DNA from: CAJQPP01 sp041747075
GTDB lineage: Bacteria; Planctomycetota; Planctomycetia; Pirellulales; Pirellulaceae
Direction: 5' to 3'
NCBI GenBank assembly: GCA_041747075.1
Contig: JBGTFW010000060.1
Coordinates: 1-34,506 of the forward strand
Length of the DNA: 34,506 bases
The position numbers were made by a program, and so were the translations under genes. The notes under the pieces are model-generated. The model searched no databases. It was not told the DNA's origin and worked only from the letters and a program-made list of their open reading frames with translations. Of the stretch, positions 24,995 to 33,247 are shown piece after piece (position 1 is the stretch's first letter; each line of letters begins with the position of its first letter).

Positions 24995-25918
24995 TCACGC
25001 ATCGGGCTGTCCTTCCTGAACCGCGCGTCGAAACAGCTCACTGAGCGCCTGGAGTTTCTCGACCGTTAACTCTTCGGCGCGCGCCTGTGCGGCGAGTCCG
25101 CCGCGACGCAAAACTTCGTCGACCCGGGGCTTGTCCAGTACCTCGCGAAAGGCGCTGACCGCCACCGAGCGAAGGTACTTTCTCCGATGAAGGAAAATCT
25201 TGCGAAGAAACTGGTGCAAAAATTCCGTGTCCGCAATCTCGTCGCGGCGCTCTGAGCGGTGTCTGATCTGAATGATGGCCGATTCGACCTTGGGACGCGG
25301 CCAGAACACCGACGGCGGCAAGACGCGCACCAGCTCGACGTCGCACAGCGACTGAATCCACACCGACAGCGCCCCGTAGTCCTTGGTCGACGGACGCGCG
25401 AGAATCCGGTCGGCCAGTTCTTTTTGTATGGTGACCGTCATCGTTTCCGGCGTTCGGGGAGTGCGGAGTAAATTGGAAATGACGGGCGTGGCGATGTTGT
25501 ACGGCAGGTTCGCGGCCAGTTTCATTCGCGCATCGGGAACGCGCACCATCGCCGCATCGACGGCTTCCATGACCGCGGGGGACATGCGATTCTTGTTCTT
25601 CAGCACATCCTGGTGAAGAATCGTCACGTTCGACTGGTATTCCAGTTCTTCGCGCGCGAGTTGCGCCAGATGCTCATCGATCTCGACCGTTACGATCCAC
25701 CCCGCCTGGGGGGCCATGAGGGCCGTCAGGGCGCCGGTGCCTGTCCCGACCTCCAGCACGACATCGCGTGGCTGGAGTTCCGCCGTGCGGGCAAGCAGCT
25801 CAATCAGGTTGTAGTCAATAAGAAAGTTCTGGCCGTGCCGTCGATTCGGTTCAAGTCCGACTTCGGCGAAACGCCGCGTCAGCCACGATACCGTTTGTCG
25901 TTTTTGCGGAGTCACCAT
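24995..25918 (-). CDS. rsmA: 16S rRNA dimethyladenosine transferase KsgA/RsmA
   Basis: A 307-residue SAM-dependent methyltransferase that dimethylates two adjacent adenines in the 3' terminal hairpin of 16S rRNA during small-subunit assembly. Visible motifs are HGQNFLID (residues 28-35), SAM-binding EVGTGTGALT (56-65), the catalytic NLPYN (137-141, with IATP after it) and PPSVFWPRPKVESAI. The C-terminal helical domain is typical, although the protein is somewhat longer than the E. coli enzyme. The gene starts two bases after the ribE stop, so the two are almost certainly translated from one transcript. Confidence 0.95.
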   Translation of the reverse strand: MVTPQKRQTVSWLTRRFAEVGLEPNRRHGQNFLIDYNLIELLARTAELQPRDVVLEVGTGTGALTALMAPQAGWIVTVEIDEHLAQLAREELEYQSNVTILHQDVLKNKNRMSPAVMEAVDAAMVRVPDARMKLAANLPYNIATPVISNLLRTPRTPETMTVTIQKELADRILARPSTKDYGALSVWIQSLCDVELVRVLPPSVFWPRPKVESAIIQIRHRSERRDEIADTEFLHQFLRKIFLHRRKYLRSVAVSAFREVLDKPRVDEVLRRGGLAAQARAEELTVEKLQALSELFRRAVQEGQPDA

Positions 25919-25920
25919 GT

Positions 25921-26535
25921 TCAGTCACTCGTCGCAAACTGACGCTGAACGTACTTGGCGAGCAAGTCGGTTTCCACATTGACGCGATCTCCCTCGCCGA
26001 GTCGCCCGATGGTCGTTGATTCCAGCGTATGGGGAATCAGGGCGACGCTGAACTGCGTTTCGGTGACATCCACAAGCGTGAGGCTGATTCCATCGACGGC
26101 GATCGACCCCTTGATGGCCATTTGTCGAGAAAGTTCCGGGGCGACATCGAACCAGAGTTTTCGCCAGCCTTCGCCCTCTTCGATCGAACTGACAACCGCT
26201 GTCCCGTCGATATGACCCGTGACAAAATGCCCTCCCAGTCGCGAATCCATTCGCAACGACCGTTCGAGATTCACGGCGTCTCCGGGGCGGAGCGCACCGA
26301 GGTTGGTTCGATCGAGCGTTTCCGGAACGGCGTCAAAGCGGATTCGCCACGCACCCGAATCGTCACTGGACGGCGAGATTTCCACCGCCGTCAGGCAGCA
26401 CCCGTTGACGCACAGGCTGTCTCCGACGCGCGTTTCGGCGGCGACAACGATCGTCGAGACGACGAGCAGGCGATTGCCCGATCGCTCTCCGATTGAAACA
26501 ACGACTCCCGTTTCCTCGATCAACCCGGTAAACAC
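25921..26535 (-). CDS. ribE: Riboflavin synthase, alpha subunit
   Basis: A 204-residue enzyme that dismutates two 6,7-dimethyl-8-ribityllumazine molecules into riboflavin. It shows the expected internal duplication of lumazine-binding domains: MFTGLIEETG and GDSLCVNGCCLTAV in the first half with NLERSLRMDSRLGGHFVTGHIDG, then KGSIAVDGISLTLVDV and VNVETDLLAKYVQRQ in the second. It starts with GTG at 26535, as shown by the conserved MFTGL N-terminus. It is the first gene of a ribE-rsmA pair and is divergent from eno, with a 147-bp shared upstream region. Confidence 0.95.
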   Translation of the reverse strand: MFTGLIEETGVVVSIGERSGNRLLVVSTIVVAAETRVGDSLCVNGCCLTAVEISPSSDDSGAWRIRFDAVPETLDRTNLGALRPGDAVNLERSLRMDSRLGGHFVTGHIDGTAVVSSIEEGEGWRKLWFDVAPELSRQMAIKGSIAVDGISLTLVDVTETQFSVALIPHTLESTTIGRLGEGDRVNVETDLLAKYVQRQFATSD

Positions 26536-26682
26536 GATTCATCTCGTAAGGAAAAAATGCAGTGCGGCCGTTCAATTTACGGGACCAAGCCACCCGTGGA
26601 CAGAACCAAAGCGGTTGGTCACACTTCTTTTTTCCGCTGTGGCGACAATTTTTCACGGACTTTCCGGGTGCGACAGATCGTT

Positions 26683-27969
26683 ATGGACACCATCGTTGAC
26701 ATTGAGGGGCGACAGGTACTCGACAGCCGCGGCAATCCGACGGTGGAAGTTGACGTGACACTCTCGGACGGCTCGTTCGGGCGCGCGGCGGTCCCCAGCG
26801 GAGCGAGCACCGGTGCGCACGAAGCGATCGAACTTCGCGACGGCGACAACGACCGCTTTCTCGGCAAGAGCGTTCAGCAAGCGGTCGCCAATGTCAATGG
26901 CGTCATCGCCGATCATCTGGTCGGCCAGGCGGCGACCGATCAGTTGGAGATCGACCGTACGCTGATCGAGCTGGACGGGACGGAAAACAAGAGTCACCTG
27001 GGAGCGAACGCGATCCTCGGAGTTTCGCTCGCAACGGCGCGTGCGGCGGCGGACGTCACGGGACTTCCCCTTTACCGCTACCTCGGCGGCAGCCAGGCGC
27101 GCGTCCTCCCCGCGCCGATGATGAACATCCTCAATGGCGGCCAGCACGCCGACAACAACGTCGACGTCCAGGAATTCATGGTAATGCCGCTGGGATTCGA
27201 CTCCTTTTCGGACGCGCTGCGTTGCGGAGTGGAAATATTTCATAACTTGCGGAAAGTCCTGACGGACCAGGGCTACAGCACCACCGTCGGCGACGAAGGA
27301 GGTTTCGCGCCCAATTTGAAGAGCAACAGCGAGGCGCTGGAACTGATCATGCTCGCGATTGGCAACGCGGGCTACGAAGCGGGTCGCCAGGTCTGGCTCG
27401 CGCTCGATGTCGCCGCCACGGAGTTTTTTGAGGCGAAGAAAAAAACGTACGCCATCGACGGTCGCTCGCTCGATTCCGGGGAAATGGTCGATTTCCTCGC
27501 CGACTGGGCTGACAAGTTTCCCATCTGCTCGATCGAGGATGGCTGCGCCGAAGATGACTGGGAGGGCTGGAAGTCGCTTACGGACCGTCTTGGACAAAGG
27601 GTCCAGTTAGTCGGCGACGACCTGTTTGTAACGAACACCCAACGGTTGCAACGCGGAATTGACCAGGGGATCGCTAACAGCATCCTTGTCAAGGTCAATC
27701 AGATTGGAACGCTGACGGAGACGGTCGACGCCATTCAACTCGCCGCGCGAAACGGATACTCCAGCGTCGTCAGCCACCGAAGTGGTGAAACCGAAGACAC
27801 CACGATCGCCGATCTGGCGGTCGCGCTCGGAACGGGCCAGATCAAGACCGGCTCGGCATCCCGAAGCGACCGGATGGCCAAGTACAATCAGTTGCTGCGT
27901 ATTGAGGAACAACTTGGCGCGTCGGCGGTCTACGGCGGCCCGTTATTTCCGAAGCGAAGCGACCCGTGA
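26683..27969 (+). CDS. eno: Enolase
   Basis: A 428-residue glycolytic enzyme that interconverts 2-phosphoglycerate and phosphoenolpyruvate. The N-terminus MDTIVDIEGRQVLDSRGNPTVEV fixes the start at 26683 although the frame is open from 26557. Conserved parts are PSGASTGAHEAIELRDGD, GANAILGVSLA, MMNILNGGQHADNNVDVQEFM, the metal site in SIEDGCAEDDWEGW (about residue 282), the catalytic lysine in ILVKVNQIGT (about 338) and SHRSGETEDTTIADLAV (about 364). Length is normal. Cys replaces the usual Leu in the IEDG-L segment, without obvious consequence. No clear Shine-Dalgarno site is present. A small membrane protein gene follows. Confidence 0.97.
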   Translation: MDTIVDIEGRQVLDSRGNPTVEVDVTLSDGSFGRAAVPSGASTGAHEAIELRDGDNDRFLGKSVQQAVANVNGVIADHLVGQAATDQLEIDRTLIELDGTENKSHLGANAILGVSLATARAAADVTGLPLYRYLGGSQARVLPAPMMNILNGGQHADNNVDVQEFMVMPLGFDSFSDALRCGVEIFHNLRKVLTDQGYSTTVGDEGGFAPNLKSNSEALELIMLAIGNAGYEAGRQVWLALDVAATEFFEAKKKTYAIDGRSLDSGEMVDFLADWADKFPICSIEDGCAEDDWEGWKSLTDRLGQRVQLVGDDLFVTNTQRLQRGIDQGIANSILVKVNQIGTLTETVDAIQLAARNGYSSVVSHRSGETEDTTIADLAVALGTGQIKTGSASRSDRMAKYNQLLRIEEQLGASAVYGGPLFPKRSDP

Positions 27970-28001
27970 CCGGCCGCGCGGAATTTGCAGGGGCTCAGCG
28001 A

Positions 28002-28277
28002 ATGGTCAATAGCGGCGGCACCTGGATGGCCCTGTTCGCGCTCGCAGGATTGTTGATGCTGGCGGTGGCTGGCGATCGAATCGAACGTCGAATGAATGAG
28101 CGCCGCACCGTTGCGCCGGACGCCGCGGCCGCGGTGGCAACGGAAACGGAACTTCAGCGGACGAAACCCGGGGCGGCGGATTACTCGCTACGCGGTTTGC
28201 GATGGATACTCCTGGCGGCGGCGGGTTGCGGAGTGATTTGGGCGTTTATCGAATTGCGGCTACTTCCAAAACGTTAA
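28002..28277 (+). CDS. Small membrane protein with two helices
   Basis: A 91-residue protein with hydrophobic segments at about residues 6-24 (WMALFALAGLLMLAVAG) and 65-83 (ILLAAAGCGVIWAFIEL) and a basic/charged loop between. No family is recognised. The ATG at 28002 has an AGGGG site 8 bases upstream; an earlier in-frame start at 27966 would overlap the eno stop. It is 32 bp after eno and probably shares its transcript. Confidence 0.65.
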   Translation: MVNSGGTWMALFALAGLLMLAVAGDRIERRMNERRTVAPDAAAAVATETELQRTKPGAADYSLRGLRWILLAAAGCGVIWAFIELRLLPKR

Positions 28278-28304
28278 TCCGAACACTCTGTCAGGCTAGA
28301 CTCC

Positions 28305-28339
28305 ACGGCCTCTACGGCTCCTCGAGTGCTGAAGGCCGT
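28305..28339. terminator. Hairpin between convergent genes
   Basis: ACGGCCT (28305-28311) pairs with AGGCCGT (28333-28339) across a loop of about 21 nt, in the 92-bp gap between the eno-linked gene and the DUF6807 gene. There is only a very short T run, so it is a weak intrinsic terminator or a processing signal. Confidence 0.4.
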
Positions 28340-28369
28340 TTGAACGCATTGGGGGCCGTGCGCGGACGT

Positions 28370-29389
28370 TCATCGGGGTGAATTGCGGCCCAACTGCGAG
28401 GCAAAGCGTTCGTAAACCACCTCGATCTCTTCGGCCGTCACGTCGCCGCGCCAAACGACAATGGCATATCGCAGGTCAAGCGATTGGCCGTCACGCAACT
28501 CGAAGTCGCCTGCGCCAGGCGGTTCCCCGAGCATCTCGTGTCTTGCAAAGGGATTGGCCGCGACCAGCCCGTAGTCCCGCGCGTGCCAAAGGACCGGATG
28601 GCGAAAACTCGACGGGTGATCGAGTACGGTGATCGCGTAACTCACGTCGTCGATCGTATTCTGGTAGTGGACCCACCGCGCCGATTTGCCCCAGACGGCC
28701 GCGCCTTCCACGCCTTCGCTGTTGTATGCCGTCGCCAACGGGCGGCCGTCGTCGCTGGTGATCCGCAGCCTCGGATGAGTGCGAATGGCAAACGTTCCTT
28801 CCTTCGTGTCGCCGAACCGGACGGAGGTGCCGTTGGGCCGCAGTTCCGTCGCGAGGTCGATCATTCGCCATCGGTCGTCAACGACGAACCGCACCGTGGT
28901 GCGTTCCGTACAAACGACCGATTCGCCCTCCATCCAGTCATTCAGCGCGACAAACCCGTCAGCGCCGATGTGTTCCATCTCGCGATACCGGATTCGCGCC
29001 TGACCGGACCAGAAATCCAGTCCATTGACGTCACCATGTCCGAGCCAGACCGATCGGTGGTGCGGATGATCGTGGGCTTCGCCGGCGACGTCATCGCGGA
29101 AGGGATAGTTACGAACAAGGCATTGGCCGCCCGGTGCGTTCACGGGATAAAAGACAGGACTCGATTGCGAGGAAAACAGATACTCGGTGAAGAGTTCATC
29201 GCCGATCCGCACGCCAATTCGTTCTTTGCCTTCTTCGATCCGAAGCTCATGGGCATGCACCACGTGCGCCAAGCCATGGCACACCGCAATGCAAAAAACG
29301 GCAACACGGAATACAAGGTGGCTCGCGGTTGCATACCGCCGGCCACTCGTGAACTTGAGAAATGCGGGCAAGAGGATTTGAACCTCCAA
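28370..29389 (-). CDS. DUF6807 (PmoA-family) secreted protein
   Basis: A protein of up to 339 residues with a signal-peptide-like stretch (VFRVAVFCIAVCHGLAHVVHA), then a beta-rich domain of the DUF6807 family, recognised by HDHPHHRSVWLGHGDVNGLDFW, DRWRMIDLATELRP, HPRLRITSDDGRP and WHARDYGLVAANPFARHEM. The family is common in planctomycetes and often sits with carbohydrate-degradation genes; its activity is not established. The start is unclear: between the tRNA and the signal peptide there is no ATG, GTG or TTG in frame. The available TTG codons (29389 and 29371) lie inside the tRNA-Leu gene on the same strand. A frameshift or a rare start codon is possible. I use the outer TTG. Confidence 0.75.
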   Translation of the reverse strand: MEVQILLPAFLKFTSGRRYATASHLVFRVAVFCIAVCHGLAHVVHAHELRIEEGKERIGVRIGDELFTEYLFSSQSSPVFYPVNAPGGQCLVRNYPFRDDVAGEAHDHPHHRSVWLGHGDVNGLDFWSGQARIRYREMEHIGADGFVALNDWMEGESVVCTERTTVRFVVDDRWRMIDLATELRPNGTSVRFGDTKEGTFAIRTHPRLRITSDDGRPLATAYNSEGVEGAAVWGKSARWVHYQNTIDDVSYAITVLDHPSSFRHPVLWHARDYGLVAANPFARHEMLGEPPGAGDFELRDGQSLDLRYAIVVWRGDVTAEEIEVVYERFASQLGRNSPR

Positions 29390-29446
29390 TCCCTTTCGGG
29401 AACATGGCCCTCAACCATGCGCGTCTGCCAATTCCGCCATGCCCGC
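29363..29446 (-). tRNA. tRNA-Leu (anticodon GAG)
   Basis: An 84-nt class II tRNA. The acceptor stem GCGGGCA pairs with TGCCCGC and the discriminator base is A; CCA is not encoded. The anticodon stem CATGG/CCATG encloses the loop TTGAGGG with anticodon GAG. The long variable arm TCCC-GAAA-GGGA is typical of tRNA-Leu, and the T-loop is GTTCAAAT. The DUF6807 reading frame begins inside its 3' half. Confidence 0.96.
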
Positions 29447-29570
29447 GAGGATGAGCGGCGTTCGATCAAGTGATCCAAAGCGACCCCAAGTCTAGAAAAA
29501 GACGCCGGCGCGTCAAGTTGGTTCGCCCGACCGTTGAGTGTCAAACAATTGTCCGCAATTGTTCCACCCG

Positions 29571-29999
29571 TTATCTTTCCCCCCTGCTACCTGCCTGGCT
29601 GATTACCAAACATCGCGATCCGCGAGCATTGGCTGAAGTTTCGTCGCCGGTCGGTAAATCGCTCGATTGAACCAATTCGTCGAGGAGCCGGTTCCAGCGG
29701 AGCACAAGATGCTCGCAGTAAATTCGGCTGGTTACCGGCAGGCCTGGAGGCAAGAGGCTCGACAAATCGTCAATTCGAAGCCAGTCATGACGTTTGCGTG
29801 AACACGTTCCGTCGGACAACAAATGTCGTGGTTGCCACGAAAGTCGCCAGCCCGTTGCGTGCTGAAACGCGACGTTCAGGTCCCCAAAGGACACGGGTTC
29901 ACAGTTTTCAACTTGCCAGGATTCCGCGCGGGACGGACCTGGCCAGACCCGCAGCGCAACGTCCTGATCGGACGGCACCGGTGGCAAGGAAACGGCCAT
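29571..29999 (-). CDS. Hypothetical protein, about 142 residues
   Basis: The frame from ATG 29999 has protein-like composition with Trp-rich, amphipathic stretches (VALRVWPGPSRAESWQ, FQHATGWRLSWQP, LRWNRLLDELVQSS). The open frame extends to 30161, but the added part is basic and less convincing. No signal peptide, membrane helix or firmly recognised domain is present. FQHATGWRLSW recalls the N-terminal regions of some planctomycetal SpoIIE-type phosphatases, but that is recollection only, and no phosphatase domain follows. It is divergent from rplM. Confidence 0.45.
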   Translation of the reverse strand: MAVSLPPVPSDQDVALRVWPGPSRAESWQVENCEPVSFGDLNVAFQHATGWRLSWQPRHLLSDGTCSRKRHDWLRIDDLSSLLPPGLPVTSRIYCEHLVLRWNRLLDELVQSSDLPTGDETSANARGSRCLVISQAGSRGER

Positions 30000-30265
30000 A
30001 GTTTTGCATTTTCGGAAAGGAAAGAGGGACTTTCCGCAATGCCATCGACCTCTGCGACCGTTGTGTTCCAGCCATCTTGCCATTTTTCCCGTGAACCTGG
30101 TGAATCCTTGCCGATGACGTCGATTGTTCCAGTTGTCTGGCGGGGCAATAACGATATTCAACTTTTTGCTCCGGCGGTCGCTTAAGCCTTGTGGAAACGG
30201 GCCAGGGAGGATAAATTGGCCGAGTCATTTTCAGTTTCCCTAACCGATCCGGGAGTCAATCAACC

Positions 30266-30715
30266 GTGGCGGGCACAAGGACTTACGTCGCCAAACCTGG
30301 CGAAATCGAAAAAAAGTGGTTCGTCGTCGACGGGACCGACCAGATCGTCGGTCGCCTCGCCAGTGAAATCGCGATGATCCTGATGGGCAAACACCGGCCG
30401 GCCTACACTCCCCATGTCGACACCGGCGATTTTGTTATCGTGACAAACGCGGAAAAGGTCGTCTTCACCGGTCGTAAATGGGAACAAAAACGGTACACGT
30501 GGTACACCGGCTACCCTGGCCAGCGAAGTGAGACGGCGGCGTCGCGACTGGAGCGGCGACCCGAACAGATTATTCGTGAAGCAGTTCGCCGCATGTTGCC
30601 CAAGAACAAATTGGGTCCGCATATGCTCTCGAAGCTGAAAGTGTACACGGGTGCGGATCACCCGCACCAGGCGCAGTCTCCGGAGCCGCTGGAATTTGAA
30701 GCGACGAAAGTATAG
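30266..30715 (+). CDS. rplM: 50S ribosomal protein L13
   Basis: A 149-residue L13, which binds 23S rRNA early in large-subunit assembly. Characteristic stretches are KWFVVDGTDQIVGRLASEIAMILMGKHRPAYTPHVDTGDFVIVTNAEKV, then GRKWEQKRYTWYTGYPG, and REAVRRMLPKNKLG near the end, followed by LKVYTGADHPHQAQSPEPL. The start is GTG at 30266 with GGAG upstream. It is followed by rpsI at 33 bp, the conserved bacterial pair. Confidence 0.97.
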   Translation: MAGTRTYVAKPGEIEKKWFVVDGTDQIVGRLASEIAMILMGKHRPAYTPHVDTGDFVIVTNAEKVVFTGRKWEQKRYTWYTGYPGQRSETAASRLERRPEQIIREAVRRMLPKNKLGPHMLSKLKVYTGADHPHQAQSPEPLEFEATKV

Positions 30716-30748
30716 CGATCCTTCCCCCGATTCGAACACAAGACAAAT

Positions 30749-31162
30749 ATGGTAACTGCCAGAAAAGACAAACAAACGGGTGACGCCATTGGAACAGGGC
30801 GGCGCAAGACTTCGGTTGCGCGCGTGCGCGTTCGCGCTGGTGCCGGCAAGATCACGATCAATGACCGACCGTTTGAAGAGTATTTCGGTAATGAGCAGGA
30901 CCGCAACGCGATTAACGAGGCGTTACAAGCGGTCGACGCCCGCGAATCCGTCGACGTCTTGATCAAGGTCAATGGGGGGGGGACGACGGGTCAGGCGGGT
31001 GCTTGCCGGATGGGGCTGGCTCGCGCCTTGATGGGTTACAACAGCGAGATGTTTTCGCCCCTTCGCGACGGCGGCTTTCTCACGCGGGATTCGCGGATGA
31101 AGGAACGCAAGAAATACGGACTGCGCGGCGCGCGGCGCGGCGTCCAATTCTCGAAACGATAG
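30749..31162 (+). CDS. rpsI: 30S ribosomal protein S9
   Basis: A 137-residue S9, whose C-terminal tail reaches the P-site tRNA. Diagnostic parts are GTGRRKTSVARVRVRAGAGKITIN, FEEYFG, VNGGGTTGQAGACRMGLARAL and the end RMKERKKYGLRGARRGVQFSKR, which keeps the essential terminal SKR. No clear Shine-Dalgarno site precedes the ATG. It forms an operon with rplM. Confidence 0.97.
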   Translation: MVTARKDKQTGDAIGTGRRKTSVARVRVRAGAGKITINDRPFEEYFGNEQDRNAINEALQAVDARESVDVLIKVNGGGTTGQAGACRMGLARALMGYNSEMFSPLRDGGFLTRDSRMKERKKYGLRGARRGVQFSKR

Positions 31163-31186
31163 GTTTGCCCCCTCACCCAATGGCGG

Positions 31187-31214
31187 TGCCCCTCACCCGG
31201 TCCGGGCTGGGGCA
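31187..31214 (+). terminator. Two-tier GC hairpin after rpsI
   Basis: TGCCCC (31187-31192) pairs with GGGGCA (31209-31214) and encloses CCCGG/CCGGG (31196-31206). It is 25 bp after the rpsI stop. There is no T-tract, so it may work with Rho, stabilise the 3' end, or be an intergenic repeat element. Confidence 0.45.
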
Positions 31215-31357
31215 ACGGGGTCAACACAGCCATCGGCCAAACCCACTCGTGGCGATCATCACGCTCGCGCACCGCTTGCCTGCGCAGTTCGCTGGTGGAA
31301 CGTCGGTATCAGGGGCCAACCGCCAGTCCAGCGGACTGCTCCGGGGTGAGTGTTTTT

Positions 31358-32983
31358 TTACACCCGTGCCGGATAACGCTCCGAAATTCCCGCCTTTTCC
31401 ATAATCGCCATCGCGGCGCAGCGGCCGGGAATCCCGCTCACCGCGCCCCCACGATGGGCGGACGAACCCGCCCGCCAGACGTTGGGAAACTCCGTCTCGA
31501 CGCCCCATGAACCGGCTTGCGATTCGTCGTCGGTAAAGAACCAGCTCGGTGCGTTGTGAAAAATGTTGCCTTGATCGAGATCGAGTTCCCGTTCCAGGTC
31601 AACGGGCGACTTGATCTCGATACAGGGCCGCCCGCCCGAATCCATGGCGAGGCAATCGGAAAATGACTCATCGCAAATCCGTTCCATTCCCTGCAAGTAC
31701 AATTCGCCAACGCGGCGCAACCGTCCATCATGGTCGGGCTGATCGAAGAGCCGATACGGCATATCCAATCCGAAAAGTGTCAACGTGTGATAGCCCTGCT
31801 CTCGCAACGCCGGCGAAAGAATCGAGGCGTCGGTAAGCGTATGGCAGTAGACCTCGCCGGGCGGCGGGTCGGGAATCTCGCCGCGCGACGCCTTTTCATA
31901 CGAAGCCTGCATTTGCTCGTATCCCTCGTCAATGTGAAGTGAGCCGGAAAAGGCCTCTTCGATCGAAACGCCTCTGGCGCGGACCCGCGGCAATCGTCGC
32001 AGCAACATGTTCATCTTGAACACCGATCCCTCGTCCTCCTTGCGCGGCGACCAGGGGCGGTCGAGAAGTCTCGCGAAAGTTCGCGGCCCGGCGCTGATCA
32101 AAACGTCGTCGGTGTCGACGACGATCTCGCGATCACCGTGACGAAACGTTACGGAAGACTTGACAGAGTCCGGATGCACCGAAAGAGCGGTGGCGTCCGT
32201 TGCGAACGTAACGTCTCCGGAACGACAACTGGCGACGAGCGAGTCGACCAGCGCCCGCATGCCGCCGACGGGAACACGCCACTCGCCCTCCCCTCCTCCG
32301 ATGATGTGGTAGAGAAAACAACGATTCTGGACAAGCGACGGATCGTGGGCGTGGGCAAAGACGCCGATCTTCGCGTCCGTCAGCACCAATCCCCGCAGGG
32401 CGTCGTGTTGCAAGTGCCGTTCGATCGCCTGGCCAACGGGCCTTTCGACGAACGCCTCCCACGCCGCTTTTTCTTCCGCCGTCCCAAGTCGTGCAACAAA
32501 TTCAGCACGGGACCGCAGCGGTTCCAGCACCGTCGGCCAGGCGATCCGCGCCATGGTCCGTTGGAGCGCGAGAAAGGCCTGGTAATCGTGCCAGTCGCTG
32601 TCTCGGCCCGCCAAGTCGCGCACCGACTGGCGCGACCGCTCGGGGTCGACATTGGACATAACCAGTCCACGGGGATTTCCCGCCTTGTCGGACCATGCCG
32701 TGAACGACGCGATGGTTCGCCGTCGCGTGCAAAACTCGAGTTCCAGTTCGTCAATGATCGTCTGTGGGAAAAGCGAAACGAGATACGAGTATCGGGACAG
32801 CATCGCGTCGTAGTCGGGAAAGACCCTTTGCGAGTCGGTTGCCCCGCCGAGATGATCGTTGCGTTCGAGCACCAGCACCGACCGTCCCGCGCGCGAAAGG
32901 TACGCCGCGGCGACCAGCCCGTTATGCCCGCCGCCAACAACCACGGCGTCGTAGCGGGTCCGGAATTTCACTGAAGGATTCAT
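31358..32983 (-). CDS. FAD-dependent oxidoreductase, phytoene-desaturase/PYROXD2-like
   Basis: A 541-residue flavoprotein of the phytoene dehydrogenase-related NAD(P)/FAD oxidoreductases. The N-terminal Rossmann motif DAVVVGGGHNGLVAAAYLSRAGRSVLVLERNDHLGGA (residues 12-45) binds FAD. The middle is a substrate domain, and the C-terminal SSAHRGGAVSGIPGRCAAMAI closes the FAD site, as in PYROXD2 proteins. There is no signal peptide or strong membrane helix. No carotenoid genes (crtB, crtE) are near, so a carotenoid substrate is not supported; the true substrate is unknown. It is convergent with rpsI and monocistronic in this window. Confidence 0.88.
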   Translation of the reverse strand: MNPSVKFRTRYDAVVVGGGHNGLVAAAYLSRAGRSVLVLERNDHLGGATDSQRVFPDYDAMLSRYSYLVSLFPQTIIDELELEFCTRRRTIASFTAWSDKAGNPRGLVMSNVDPERSRQSVRDLAGRDSDWHDYQAFLALQRTMARIAWPTVLEPLRSRAEFVARLGTAEEKAAWEAFVERPVGQAIERHLQHDALRGLVLTDAKIGVFAHAHDPSLVQNRCFLYHIIGGGEGEWRVPVGGMRALVDSLVASCRSGDVTFATDATALSVHPDSVKSSVTFRHGDREIVVDTDDVLISAGPRTFARLLDRPWSPRKEDEGSVFKMNMLLRRLPRVRARGVSIEEAFSGSLHIDEGYEQMQASYEKASRGEIPDPPPGEVYCHTLTDASILSPALREQGYHTLTLFGLDMPYRLFDQPDHDGRLRRVGELYLQGMERICDESFSDCLAMDSGGRPCIEIKSPVDLERELDLDQGNIFHNAPSWFFTDDESQAGSWGVETEFPNVWRAGSSAHRGGAVSGIPGRCAAMAIMEKAGISERYPARV

Positions 32984-33002
32984 GAGTTGTTACCTGGCGA
33001 AA

Positions 33003-33025
33003 GTAGCAGGCACACTCCGTGTGCC
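33003..33025 (+). repeat. GTAG-headed REP-like hairpin, second sequence type
   Basis: GTAGCA is followed by the perfect stem GGCACAC/GTGTGCC around TCC. It has the same architecture as the elements at 7-31, 3249 and 19761 but a different stem. It lies in the 264-bp gap upstream of the FAD oxidoreductase, and a fragment GGCACAC recurs at about 33088. Nothing else of note is in this gap. Confidence 0.7.
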
Positions 33026-33247
33026 GTGAGCGTGGGTTTGGAAGTCAGCCCGGATAGCACAATAATATCCGCTTCGGGAAAAGGAACGGCACACCCACGA
33101 GAAATCCCCTGGCCGCCGCGGAGCGCCCGTGACGGCCGTGGCCACCAGGCGGTCATCGGACTGAACGGGAAAGCCTGAATCGCCCCCTTTCATATATGCC
33201 CGATTGCCTTTTAGCGGCGAGGATACCGCCGAACCCAACAACGCATG

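Noticed and set aside
26653..27597. A 314-residue minus-strand frame opposite enolase
   Set aside because: It is an antisense shadow created by the codon bias of eno, without domain or start signal.
29363..29446. tRNA-Leu as an integration (att) site of a mobile island
   Set aside because: No integrase, no second copy of the tRNA 3' end in the window, and the neighbours are ordinary chromosomal genes.
28484..29473. A 329-residue plus-strand frame across DUF6807 and the tRNA
   Set aside because: It is antisense to a recognised family and reads through the tRNA gene.
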